A DNA stretch of 64,000 nucleotides from Metabacillus crassostreae (GTDB lineage Bacteria > Bacillota > Bacilli > Bacillales > Bacillaceae), in NCBI RefSeq assembly GCF_016908395.1, contig NZ_JAFBDU010000010.1:1-64000 (forward strand), written 5' to 3'. Shown piece after piece: positions 56,885-64,000 of this stretch; within the stretch, counting starts at the first letter, position 1, and every line of letters starts with the position of its first letter. The notes below the pieces were generated by a model, which saw nothing but the letters and a program-made list of their open reading frames with translations, ran no database searches and had not been told where the DNA came from. The translations under genes were made by a program, and so were the position numbers.

Positions 56885-58617
56885 TGAACACTTTCACCTC
56901 CAGACACAGGTAGGAGTATAGAAACGATTGTTCCTTTTCCAACCTCACTTTTAATTTCCAAATTTGCTTTTTCTCCATAATTTGATTCGAGTATTCTCTT
57001 TACATACCTCATCCCAATTCCCATCCCCACCTTTTGGCTTTCATTCTTTGGATCAAGAAGTAAAAGATCAATTTCTTCTTTTGACATTCCCGAGCCATTA
57101 TCTTGAATCGTAATCTGAAGTTTATCCATCAATTTTATATCTACGTGGATATAACCATCATCACTAACCCCATGATAAAGAGCATTTTCCACCAAGGGTT
57201 GAAGAATAAATCGAGGAATAGAAATCCCCATCGTATTTTCATCAACATCAATATCCACATCAAATTGAAAATCATAGCGAATTTGTTGTAATTGCAAATA
57301 TTCCTTTACAGCCTCTATTTCTTTCTCAACCGTTGTTTCTTCACCCATTTTCCCAAGATTATAACTAAGCAACTTATTTAACGAGAGAACTAACTTATCA
57401 ATTTCTTTGTTTCCGTTAAAAACAGCCAGCCAACGCACGGTATCTAGTGTATTCATAAGGAAATGTGGATTAATTTGATACAATAATTTCTCTACCTCTA
57501 AATCTGCTCTTCGTTTTTCTTTTTGTTCAACTTCTCTATACAAATCCCAAATCTTCGTTTTCATCGTTCTTACTTGATTAAGTAAACTATCAAATTCGGG
57601 AATTTTAGTTAGTTCTGTATTATGAGTATCAGTCTGTATTAATGTTTTCACTTCTCTATTGAATTTCGTCAAAGGATTGTATACCATCTTCCATAAAAAC
57701 CATGCAAATAATAATGAAATTAATAAGAATATAATAAAAATAACAAAAACTTGAAGAAGCCATTTGTTTCTTTCTTGATTTATTTCTTTAATCGGAATAA
57801 TAGAAACGATACTCCACCCTTGATTACTTGTTTCTTTACTCCAAAAGTACGTATCATAATATCCTGATTTAGCTCCAGAACTGTATCCAGGAAATATATT
57901 TTTTTCAGGAAAAACATCCTTGTTTTCACTAAAAGTAACTCTTCCTTCATTATTTAAAATAAGCAATCTTCGTGAGTCATCTTTACGATTTAGAGGAGCA
58001 AATAAGGTTTCCAAAGCATTCCGACCTGTCTCAATATATAAATAAATATTGTGATTTGATATATTAACTTTTCGCATTGAGCTGAATACAAATTGATTAA
58101 TGTTTCCACTGTAGCTTTCATGTGGACCATAATAAGTAATTCCTGAATAGTTAGCCATCATAGGAAGCTGCTTCGGCAGAAAGTCATTGCGAAGCTTATA
58201 ATTTTCAAAATCATGTAAACCTGTATCTGGATAATAGTACATAATTAACCCAACATTTGGATTAGAAAATGAAATCAAATTTATTTCGCTTTTGATTTCA
58301 CTTATTAACTCTATCTTTTGGGATGGTTCGCTCTCGTTTTGAAGTTCTTCTAATAGCAAAGTCACCCTCCCTCCAAAAGCTAGCTGCTGTGAGACGTGAT
58401 TTATGTTATTTAAAGAGTTTTCTAATGTGACTAAATCCTGCTTCAAATTACTTTGAATTGAACTTTCGACTTTATTGTCTATAATTGAATCAATTGTGTA
58501 AAAAGATATCACACCAAGACAAATAAAAGGAATAAACGTACTAATAAGGAATATAAAAATAATTCTATTTTTAAAAGTGACTTGGCTAAAAGGATTTACG
58601 ATAAATTTCTTAATCAC
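56881..58617 (-). CDS. Sensor histidine kinase (YesM-like)
   Basis: Membrane kinase of about 578 aa. It has a transmembrane helix (IIFIFLISTFIPFICLGVISF), an extracellular dCache-like sensor, a second helix (WLLQVFVIFIIFLLISLLFAW) and a HAMP-like linker. The His_kinase motif holds the phospho-histidine in LLYQINPHFLMNTLDTVRWLA-type sequence (key NPHFL). The ATPase domain has DNGSGM and GMGIGMRYVKRIL. GTG at 58617 follows GGGGGTGA; the longer open frame to 58680 lacks a site. The signal is probably an extracellular sugar. A perfect cre lies 117 bp upstream. Confidence 0.92.
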   Translation of the reverse strand: MIKKFIVNPFSQVTFKNRIIFIFLISTFIPFICLGVISFYTIDSIIDNKVESSIQSNLKQDLVTLENSLNNINHVSQQLAFGGRVTLLLEELQNESEPSQKIELISEIKSEINLISFSNPNVGLIMYYYPDTGLHDFENYKLRNDFLPKQLPMMANYSGITYYGPHESYSGNINQFVFSSMRKVNISNHNIYLYIETGRNALETLFAPLNRKDDSRRLLILNNEGRVTFSENKDVFPEKNIFPGYSSGAKSGYYDTYFWSKETSNQGWSIVSIIPIKEINQERNKWLLQVFVIFIIFLLISLLFAWFLWKMVYNPLTKFNREVKTLIQTDTHNTELTKIPEFDSLLNQVRTMKTKIWDLYREVEQKEKRRADLEVEKLLYQINPHFLMNTLDTVRWLAVFNGNKEIDKLVLSLNKLLSYNLGKMGEETTVEKEIEAVKEYLQLQQIRYDFQFDVDIDVDENTMGISIPRFILQPLVENALYHGVSDDGYIHVDIKLMDKLQITIQDNGSGMSKEEIDLLLLDPKNESQKVGMGIGMRYVKRILESNYGEKANLEIKSEVGKGTIVSILLPVSGGESVQ

Positions 58618-58733
58618 AATATTCTCACCCCCTTTTTTAAGTAAAGTCGCATATATACATGTACAAAATGACTCTAACATTCAGTTTTTTCAATAAACAC
58701 ACATAAGCAATCTAATTTACATCTTTCGATCAT

Positions 58734-58747
58734 TTGTTAACGCTTTC
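58734..58747. promoter_or_regulatory. cre site upstream of the sensor kinase
   Basis: Minus strand TGAAAGCGTTAACA matches TGWAANCGNTNWCA at all 14 positions. It is the best CcpA site in the window and should place the whole glucan locus under catabolite repression. Confidence 0.8.
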
Positions 58748-59087
58748 ATTATTCACTAAAAAAGTGTTGATGTTATAAGTAGTAATAGAATAAATTTTTT
58801 CCTTACATGTTATGTTATTTTATATTAACTAGATTGCTATTTTGGTAAACTCATTCGTGAAGCTTATCTAATGTTAAGTTTTTTTTCCTCTACCATCTTA
58901 CCCTATCCATAATAAAGTGTTTTAAAAAAATGTACTATTTTTTAGCAACATCTCTACTTGTTTATCTATCTACAAGTTTTATCCAGTAAATATATTCTGA
59001 ATCTTATACTAAATTCAAGCGAATATCAATAACTATAGCAATGTGAAATCCAGTCTATTTAATCGATAAGTCTTATTAGTCCAATAC
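58748..59087. other. Intergenic DNA upstream of the glucan locus
   Basis: Very AT-rich. It presumably includes upstream promoter elements of the kinase gene. No gene, repeat or RNA was recognised. Confidence 0.3.
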
Positions 59088-59134
59088 AAAAAAGCTTCAA
59101 TTCTTTTTATACCAAGAAATTGAAGCCTTTTTTT
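59088..59134 (-). terminator. Terminator downstream of minJ
   Basis: GCTTCAATTC and GAAATTGAAGC form a stem with A/T-rich loop, followed by TTTTTTG on the minus strand. It lies about 135 bp beyond the minJ stop, with symmetrical T-runs. Confidence 0.75.
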
Positions 59135-59267
59135 CATATCATCCGAAAGAACGAACTCACAACTCCCTTTCAGAAAAATCGAGACGGAGAAGAACAGGCC
59201 TGATTTTTAAAAAATGAGTTGCGTTGTTTAAAATCTACCTAACTATTTTCCTAGAAGTAAATTGATA

Positions 59268-60455
59268 TCAAACCGCTTCTGTTTCCCATTTCTTATCATC
59301 TTCTACAAAAAGAATGCCTAATTCATGATGTTCACCATCATACAAAGCTCTTTGTGCAAAACGAATTTCTCCATTAAAGTCAATGATCTCTAGCTTACAA
59401 AACGCAGAATTCTTTTGTAAAGCCTGATAAAGTTCTTCAACAGACTTTACCGAATATCCATTTACCTTCATCACCATTTCCCCAACCTGTAAGCCCATCT
59501 TTTCTGCTGGTGATTGTGGAAGAATGCCTAAAATCATTAAGCCATGATCTCTTTTTGAAAAGTAAAAGGCAGCTGAATCATCATTTATACGCTGACGAAT
59601 CGTAATAAATTCACGACCAATCATCGCAATAAACATTCCGATAAACGCAGCAGGAGTGAACCATATACTGCTAACAGCAATTAATAAGGTCATAACACCT
59701 AACCAGACTACACGCTTTCCAGTTACTTTAATGCTTTCTAATGGCATTGAACCCTGCACTCGTTGATGAAAGCCTAGGAAAAAAGGAATAAGCAAGAGAA
59801 GAAATGGTTGTCCACCAATTGATAAAACAGGCCACCATGACAAGGTAGATGTTAAGTCTCCCCCTGGAACCAAAAATAGCAATGGAAGCATCCACGTACG
59901 ATTGGCTTCATGAGTACCAATTGGTAAGCCTCTTGTGCTTGTTTTTATATATGGTGATGTGTGTTGATGTGCTGTACGGAAGATGAGCACACCTTCTGTT
60001 AAAATCAGTAACCCAGCCAAAATACTAAGTGATGTAAAGTTAGTTTCTGATAAGCCAATTAAAAATGAGTCAAATTTCTCAGCACTTTCCATTGGAAGAA
60101 TCGAAATAGCGAAGAATGTTAACCCGATTGTAAAGGCAGCAGAAAGCCAACGTAATTGAAACGTAAAGCCAATGACTGCTGTTACTATGGCACATAGTAC
60201 AATTGCACCGAAAGGAAGACTTAAGCCTACTGCAAATAAGATAATCGATAATATCAATCCCGCAAGTATTCCCTTTGTATAAGTGAATTTCATTTCATCA
60301 TAAAGATCACGAACTCTAGTATGAAATGACCTTCTTTCACGCTTGACGCGAAAATAACCATAAGCAAGTGTTAAAAGAAAAAATAAATAAAAGAGTGGAT
60401 GGATGAAGAAGCGACCAACAGCCCACAGCAACTCTAGTAACCAATTTTCTATCAA
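59268..60455 (-). CDS. minJ: Cell-division topology protein MinJ (PDZ membrane protein)
   Basis: Polytopic membrane protein of about 395 aa that bridges DivIVA and MinD to keep the division inhibitor at poles and septa in bacilli. Several hydrophobic segments fill the first 300 residues; a C-terminal PDZ domain follows (LMILGILPQSPAEKMGLQVGEMVMKVNG). Length and position next to swrA and ctpB match B. subtilis MinJ. I chose TTG at 60455, aligned with the B. subtilis start and preceded by GAGGTG; GTG at 60473 is the alternative. Confidence 0.88.
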   Translation of the reverse strand: MIENWLLELLWAVGRFFIHPLFYLFFLLTLAYGYFRVKRERRSFHTRVRDLYDEMKFTYTKGILAGLILSIILFAVGLSLPFGAIVLCAIVTAVIGFTFQLRWLSAAFTIGLTFFAISILPMESAEKFDSFLIGLSETNFTSLSILAGLLILTEGVLIFRTAHQHTSPYIKTSTRGLPIGTHEANRTWMLPLLFLVPGGDLTSTLSWWPVLSIGGQPFLLLLIPFFLGFHQRVQGSMPLESIKVTGKRVVWLGVMTLLIAVSSIWFTPAAFIGMFIAMIGREFITIRQRINDDSAAFYFSKRDHGLMILGILPQSPAEKMGLQVGEMVMKVNGYSVKSVEELYQALQKNSAFCKLEIIDFNGEIRFAQRALYDGEHHELGILFVEDDKKWETEAV

Positions 60456-60572
60456 AACAGAATCCCACCTCACTGTTTTTAGCCGTATCTAGTTTGAACC
60501 TGTCCAAAAAACTTTCATTTTTTTGAAATCAGTTACTCATATTTTACCATCTCTCTTAACAATTGAGTATGC

Positions 60573-60923
60573 TTATTTTAACTTGTTCCAAAGACTACTG
60601 TTGGAAAGGGAAAAATCATTCAAGGTTTGACCAAGTTCAATATTTAAGGTTTCTGATATCATCTGTAATGATTTTTTTATATCTGATAAAGTAAGTGTTA
60701 ATCGTTTATGGCTTTTTGTTAAATAGGTAAAGTATTCTTTAACGATTTGCTCGTCCACTTCTTGAATGGATTTCTTCTCGGAGTAGTTTGCTAAGTACAT
60801 ACAAAATAGGTGAATGTATTTACTAGAGCTTGCATGGGAGTGAGGTGATACGATTACTTTTTCAGTTAGTTCGTCTAGTAGGTTTTGATATATAAGTTCC
60901 CTTTGATAGCTCGATTTTCTCAA
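60573..60923 (-). CDS. swrA: Swarming motility protein SwrA
   Basis: Small regulator of 116 aa. In B. subtilis SwrA works with DegU to activate the fla/che operon and is degraded via SmiA and LonA. The conserved C-terminal part is clear (SHKRLTLTLSDIKKSLQMIS; FSLSNSSLW). The length is nearly that of the B. subtilis protein (117 aa). The start is TTG at 60923, 7 nt after GGGGGA. An A7 tract (minus strand) lies in the DIKKS codons near 60672-60678; B. subtilis swrA is known to switch off by a change in an A tract nearer its start. The frame here is intact. It lies between ctpB and minJ. Confidence 0.88.
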   Translation of the reverse strand: MRKSSYQRELIYQNLLDELTEKVIVSPHSHASSSKYIHLFCMYLANYSEKKSIQEVDEQIVKEYFTYLTKSHKRLTLTLSDIKKSLQMISETLNIELGQTLNDFSLSNSSLWNKLK

Positions 60924-61107
60924 GATTAGTTCCCCCTGGTTTGTTTATTATAGAGGTTCGTTGAGAATGGGAATTTTACGTCCTTGAAGAAAAAAAGAAT
61001 TGCTAAGACGATACAGAAAATCAATTGTTGTATTTAAAAGTGACAATATGAATAACATTATATTAAAAAGCTTCAGACCATTCTGCTATGAAAAATGTAC
61101 TGGTGCT
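60924..61107. other. Intergenic DNA upstream of swrA
   Basis: It should hold the swrA promoter(s). Nothing definite was found. A family A repeat begins at 61108. Confidence 0.3.
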
Positions 61108-61237
61108 AGTTGATTTGCGCTACAGGTTGCTCGCTTTCCGCGGGGCGGGCGGTGAGCTTCCTCGGCGCACAGCGCCTGTGGGATCTCACCTGTCCCGCTG
61201 CACCCGCAGGAGTCTCGCACCTTTCGCTCCAATCAAC
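61108..61237 (+). repeat. Family A GC-rich hairpin repeat, copy 6
   Basis: Borders AGTTGATTTGCGC (left) and CGCTCCAATCAACT (right) form an inverted repeat. AGGTTGC pairs with GCACCT, and GCGGGCGGTGAG pairs with CTCACCTGTCCCGC. The stem sequences differ from copies 1 and 4 but stay complementary. Confidence 0.85.
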
Positions 61238-61383
61238 TTTATATAGTTTTGTTTTAAAAATTTATTAGAAGAGCTTAAGAATCAAATGTACATCTGGTTA
61301 GCTCTCTTTAATCTGTTGTAAATTCACTCTAAGTACTCAGCGGATACAAATCTCAATATAAACATATATTGAATAGTAATAAA

Positions 61384-61414
61384 ACAGACCAATCACTGCT
61401 TGTGATTGGTCTGT
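61384..61414 (-). terminator. Terminator of ctpB
   Basis: ACAGACCAATCAC and GTGATTGGTCTGT pair perfectly over 13 bp with a 5-nt loop, and TTTTATT follows on the minus strand. Confidence 0.92.
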
Positions 61415-61446
61415 CTCATTAAATGTGATTCTTATTTATTCTTTGA

Positions 61447-62904
61447 TTAGTTAAACAACGTCTTAATCGCCATTTTTAGTTGTACGTCATTTTCTTCTTT
61501 GCCTCTTAGTTCTTGCATTTTCTTATTTAGGACGTCTGCTGTTTGTTGGTCGATTTTTCCGTTGATTGGCAGTTCGTTTGTTTGTTGAAATGCTTTTACA
61601 GCTGTTTCTGTTGCTTCGTTAAAGTATCCATCTGTTCGAGATGGTGCGAAGCCGAGTCCTTTTAGAGCGATTTGAGCTGTTTTTACTTGATCGCTATTCA
61701 TGTCTCGTACTAACGATTTCTCGATCTGTAAAGGACTTGCTTGGTATAAAGCAGGTTGTTCAACTTTAATCGTTGGTTCTACACCTTTTTTATGAATCCA
61801 GTTTCCTTCAGGTGTTAACCATTTGTAAAGTGTGAGCTTAATATTGCTACCATCTCCCATAGGAACTGCTTGCTGAACTGTTCCTTTTCCGAAGGATGTG
61901 ACACCAACAACATCATATCCTGATGCTTCTTTTAAAGCGCCAGCAAGGATTTCAGAAGCTGAGGCACTACCTTTGTCAATTAACACGGTTACTGGGTAAT
62001 CCTTCTTCTTTTTAAGATCTGAGAAATAACGTTTTTTATTTCCGTCACGTTCTTCAATTTGAATATATGGCTGATCCTTTGTTACAAACTGTTTTAAAAT
62101 TTCCTCAACACTTTGTAAATAGCCACCTGGATTGCCACGAACATCTAGCACTAAGCCTTCAATGTTTTCTTTTTCTAATTTTGTTAATGTTTGTTGAAAA
62201 TCTTTTGCTGTATTTTCAGAGAAAGAGCTAATTTCAATATATCCGACCTTTTTACCTTCATGCTCCTTTGTACTGCCAAAAACAGTTTCAAGAGGAATTT
62301 CATCGCGTACAACATCAAATGTTAATTTTTCCATTGAATTTGGTCGAACTACCTCTATAGCAACCTTTGATCCTTTTTTACCACGAATTTTCAGGACAGT
62401 TTCATGTAGATCTAAGCCCTCAACATTTTCTCCGTCAATGCTCACAATTTGATCATTTGGTTGAAGTCCCGCTTTTTCAGCTGGAGAGCCTTTGAAAGGA
62501 GAAACAATTGTAACTCTTCCACCCTCCATCCCTACTTCTGCTCCAATTCCTTCAAAGGATGAATCAAGTGATTGTGAAAACTGCTTCGCTGTTTCTTTAT
62601 CCATATAAACAGAATATGGATCTTCTAATGTGGAAAGCATTCCTTGAATGGCACCCTCTAAAAGCTCCTCTTCATCTACCTCTTCCACGTATTTTGTTGA
62701 TATTAACTCAAGAGCTTGTCTAAACTTATCAAACCCTTCAATTTCTGATGCCTGTTCTTCCGCATTAAACACATTACCAAATGTCGGAATCGCTTCAGAT
62801 TTCTTAGGTGAGTTCGTTTGAAGGATATCTTGACCAACATACATACCACCTGCACCCAATGCCAAAGACAATGTCATAAACAATGCTGTTAGTTTTCGAT
62901 TCAT
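61447..62904 (-). CDS. ctpB: Carboxyl-terminal processing serine protease CtpB (S41)
   Basis: Secreted, membrane-anchored PDZ protease of 485 aa. An N-terminal signal/anchor (LTALFMTLSLALGAGGMYVG) is followed by a PDZ domain (VTIVSPFKGSPAEKAGLQ, DQIVSIDG). The S41 core has the catalytic Ser in KGSASASEILAGAL and the Lys in SFGKGTVQQAV. A C-terminal PG_binding_1 domain (LGFAPSRTDGYFNEATETAVKAFQ) completes the CtpB architecture. In B. subtilis CtpB cleaves SpoIVFA during sporulation to help release SigK activation. The position next to swrA/minJ is conserved. Confidence 0.94.
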   Translation of the reverse strand: MNRKLTALFMTLSLALGAGGMYVGQDILQTNSPKKSEAIPTFGNVFNAEEQASEIEGFDKFRQALELISTKYVEEVDEEELLEGAIQGMLSTLEDPYSVYMDKETAKQFSQSLDSSFEGIGAEVGMEGGRVTIVSPFKGSPAEKAGLQPNDQIVSIDGENVEGLDLHETVLKIRGKKGSKVAIEVVRPNSMEKLTFDVVRDEIPLETVFGSTKEHEGKKVGYIEISSFSENTAKDFQQTLTKLEKENIEGLVLDVRGNPGGYLQSVEEILKQFVTKDQPYIQIEERDGNKKRYFSDLKKKKDYPVTVLIDKGSASASEILAGALKEASGYDVVGVTSFGKGTVQQAVPMGDGSNIKLTLYKWLTPEGNWIHKKGVEPTIKVEQPALYQASPLQIEKSLVRDMNSDQVKTAQIALKGLGFAPSRTDGYFNEATETAVKAFQQTNELPINGKIDQQTADVLNKKMQELRGKEENDVQLKMAIKTLFN

Positions 62905-63040
62905 CTTTTACCTCCTATTTCTTACGCTGCCACGTTTATGTAATTTGAGCATTAATTAGACTTTTTTTAGTATATGTCATGCTTGGACAAATCATGTAAA
63001 GCAATTTGGGAATAGTTTTCTTGGATTTGAAATTGTGTAT
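62905..63040. other. Upstream region of ctpB
   Basis: AT-rich region between ctpB and the 20-bp array tail. It should hold the ctpB promoter; no convincing element was identified. Confidence 0.3.
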
Positions 63041-63054
63041 GCGAAGAGAGGAAA

Positions 63055-63175
63055 TGGTGCGGATTTTGTCGAGATTTATCTAATCGCTGATAATTTTCAA
63101 TAATCGCTGATAAATCCAGAAAATCGCTGATATTTTCAGAAAATCGCTGATAAATTCTAAGATTGCTGATATCCA
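63055..63175 (-). repeat. 20-bp tandem array (family C), array 2
   Basis: On the minus strand it contains about five units close to TTTTCTGGATTTATCAGCGA with 20-bp spacing (cores ATCGCTGA on the plus strand at 63083, 63103, 63123, 63143 and a shifted one near 63162). The tail CGACAAAATCCGCACC lies at the lower-coordinate end. Unit and tail order are the same as in array 1, in inverted orientation. Confidence 0.8.
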
Positions 63176-63250
63176 GCCAAGTGAGATAGTACAAAATGGT
63201 CTCCAACATATCCTCGGACCCAAATGAGCCAATATTTCAGTAAAAACATA

Positions 63251-63284
63251 ACAAAAAACCTCTAAAACAATATGTTTTAGAGGT
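63251..63284 (-). terminator. Terminator of the M23 hydrolase gene
   Basis: ACCTCTAAAACA and TGTTTTAGAGGT pair perfectly around a 3-nt loop; TTTTTTG follows on the minus strand. It separates the M23 gene from ctpB. Confidence 0.9.
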
Positions 63285-63305
63285 GAAAATACGGGTATTG
63301 ATTTA

Positions 63306-64000
63306 TTATGGTAAATAGTTTAAAGGATTCACTGCATTTGCTTGTCCATTCCATGGTCCTTTGTGAATTTCAAAGTGCAGATGCTGACCAGTTGAATGAC
63401 CTGTGTTGCCCATGATACCGATTTGCTGACCCTTTGAAACTGATTGTCCTGCACTTACATATAAAGTTTCCATATGTGCATATAAAGTTGTGTAAACCTG
63501 ACCGCCGATATTGTGAGATATATAAGCAACATTACCATAGCTGCTTGAATAATGTGCACGAATAACCGTACCACTTGCAGATGCAACAATTGGAACATCT
63601 GAACGATTTGCAATATCTATTCCAGCATGTAGCTTGCCCCAACGAGGTCCATATCCTGACGTAAATGAACCAGATGCAGGCCACATGAAAGTTCCACTAG
63701 TTATAGCTGGTTTTTGTGTAGATGCTGAGCTGCCGCCTGAGCTCGAATTACTACTTGAGCTTGATCCAGAGCTAGCATTTGAATTAGAACTCTTACTTGA
63801 AGCCGCTGCTGCTTCAGCTCTTTTTCTTTCTTCAGCTTGACGCTTTGCTTCTTCCGCTGCTCTAGCTGCTGCTTCACGCTGTCTTTGCTCTTCAAGTGCG
63901 ATAGCTTTCTTTTGTTCAGCTAAAAATGCCGCTTCGTCTTCTAATACATGTTTTTCATGTAAAGCTTCATCATGCTGCTTTTCTACTGTAGCCATTAATT
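63306..64000 (-). CDS. EnvC-like murein hydrolase with M23 (LytM) domain, partial
   Basis: The C-terminal part of a peptidoglycan hydrolase or hydrolase activator; the gene runs past the window edge, so the ATG at 63995 is probably internal. Visible parts: the end of a coiled coil (HEKHVLEDEAAFLAEQKKAI, RAAEEAKRQAEERKRAEAAA), a Ser/Gly/Asn-rich linker, and a complete M23 domain. The zinc ligands lie in KLHAGIDIA (H-x-x-x-D) and QHLHFEIHKG (H-x-H), so catalysis is possible. In bacilli such genes follow ftsEX, which would be expected just outside this window. Confidence 0.9.
   Translation of the reverse strand, partial: LMATVEKQHDEALHEKHVLEDEAAFLAEQKKAIALEEQRQREAAARAAEEAKRQAEERKRAEAAAASSKSSNSNASSGSSSSSNSSSGGSSASTQKPAITSGTFMWPASGSFTSGYGPRWGKLHAGIDIANRSDVPIVASASGTVIRAHYSSSYGNVAYISHNIGGQVYTTLYAHMETLYVSAGQSVSKGQQIGIMGNTGHSTGQHLHFEIHKGPWNGQANAVNPLNYLP

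Noticed and set aside
62967-63209. Open frame of 80 codons on the minus strand with the same IYQR/DLSAI peptides
   Set aside because: This is the translation of array 2. Similarity to the peptide at 31 kb comes from the shared DNA repeat.

Overview
The window is a low-GC Firmicute chromosome segment from a member of the Bacillaceae. The gene order hprK-lgt-yvoD-ppaX-yvoF, the yvlABCD cluster, csbA-uvrB-uvrA and the swrA-minJ-ctpB neighbourhood match the Bacillus subtilis chromosome, and many protein lengths match closely (UvrA 957 aa, UvrB 661 aa). It is not B. subtilis itself: it also carries prfC, a pyruvate phosphate dikinase with its regulator, and a mannitol locus in the order mtlA-mtlR-mtlF-mtlD. 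Most genes lie on the minus strand, and I see no phage, transposase, rRNA or tRNA.

Layout (minus strand unless stated). 0.5-4.7 kb: HPr kinase/phosphorylase, Lgt, YvoD, PpaX, YvoF. 5.1-7.3 kb: a plus-strand cell-wall amidase converging on a secreted phosphoesterase. 7.4-9.5 kb: yvlABCD behind a SigW-type promoter; a broken ECF sigma gene diverges from it. 10-19.3 kb: a double-GNAT protein, uvrA, uvrB with a LexA box, csbA, a GNAT protein and prfC. 19.7-26 kb: a small membrane protein, pit/ykaA phosphate transport, ppdK and its regulatory kinase. 26.2-30.6 kb: an RND exporter (SwrC type) and a divergent TetR regulator. 31-34.4 kb: cardiolipin synthase and a plus-strand aminotransferase. 34.5-40 kb: mannitol PTS. 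40.5-45.4 kb: DUF2935 protein, small membrane protein, and glpF-glpK-glpP with an antitermination leader. 45.5-47 kb: C39 peptidase and a YcxB-like protein. 47.2-58.6 kb: an alpha-glucan locus (two-component system, ABC importer without ATPase, GH31 alpha-glucosidase, frameshifted GH13 amylase). 59.3-64 kb: minJ, swrA, ctpB and a partial M23 murein hydrolase.

Carbon regulation is a recurring theme. HPrK and PpaX form the Ser-46-phospho-HPr switch for CcpA, and cre-like sites lie upstream of mtlA, glpF, the sensor kinase and the solute-binding protein. GlpK keeps the histidine region phosphorylated by HPr, and MtlR has PTS-regulated domains.

The most unusual content is between genes. I see four families of short dispersed DNA: (A) about 120-bp GC-rich hairpin elements with compensatory base changes between copies; (B) about 160-bp MITE-like elements with imperfect terminal inverted repeats, two of which flank the tetR gene and one of which separates prfC from its terminator; (C) arrays of 20-bp units at two loci; (D) elements with the cores GTGCCTGTCAC and CGGTTTTTGTCGA, two of which abut the stop codons of convergent genes. 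Families C and D share one 13-mer. All coordinates and start choices come from reading the sequence; no database search was run.
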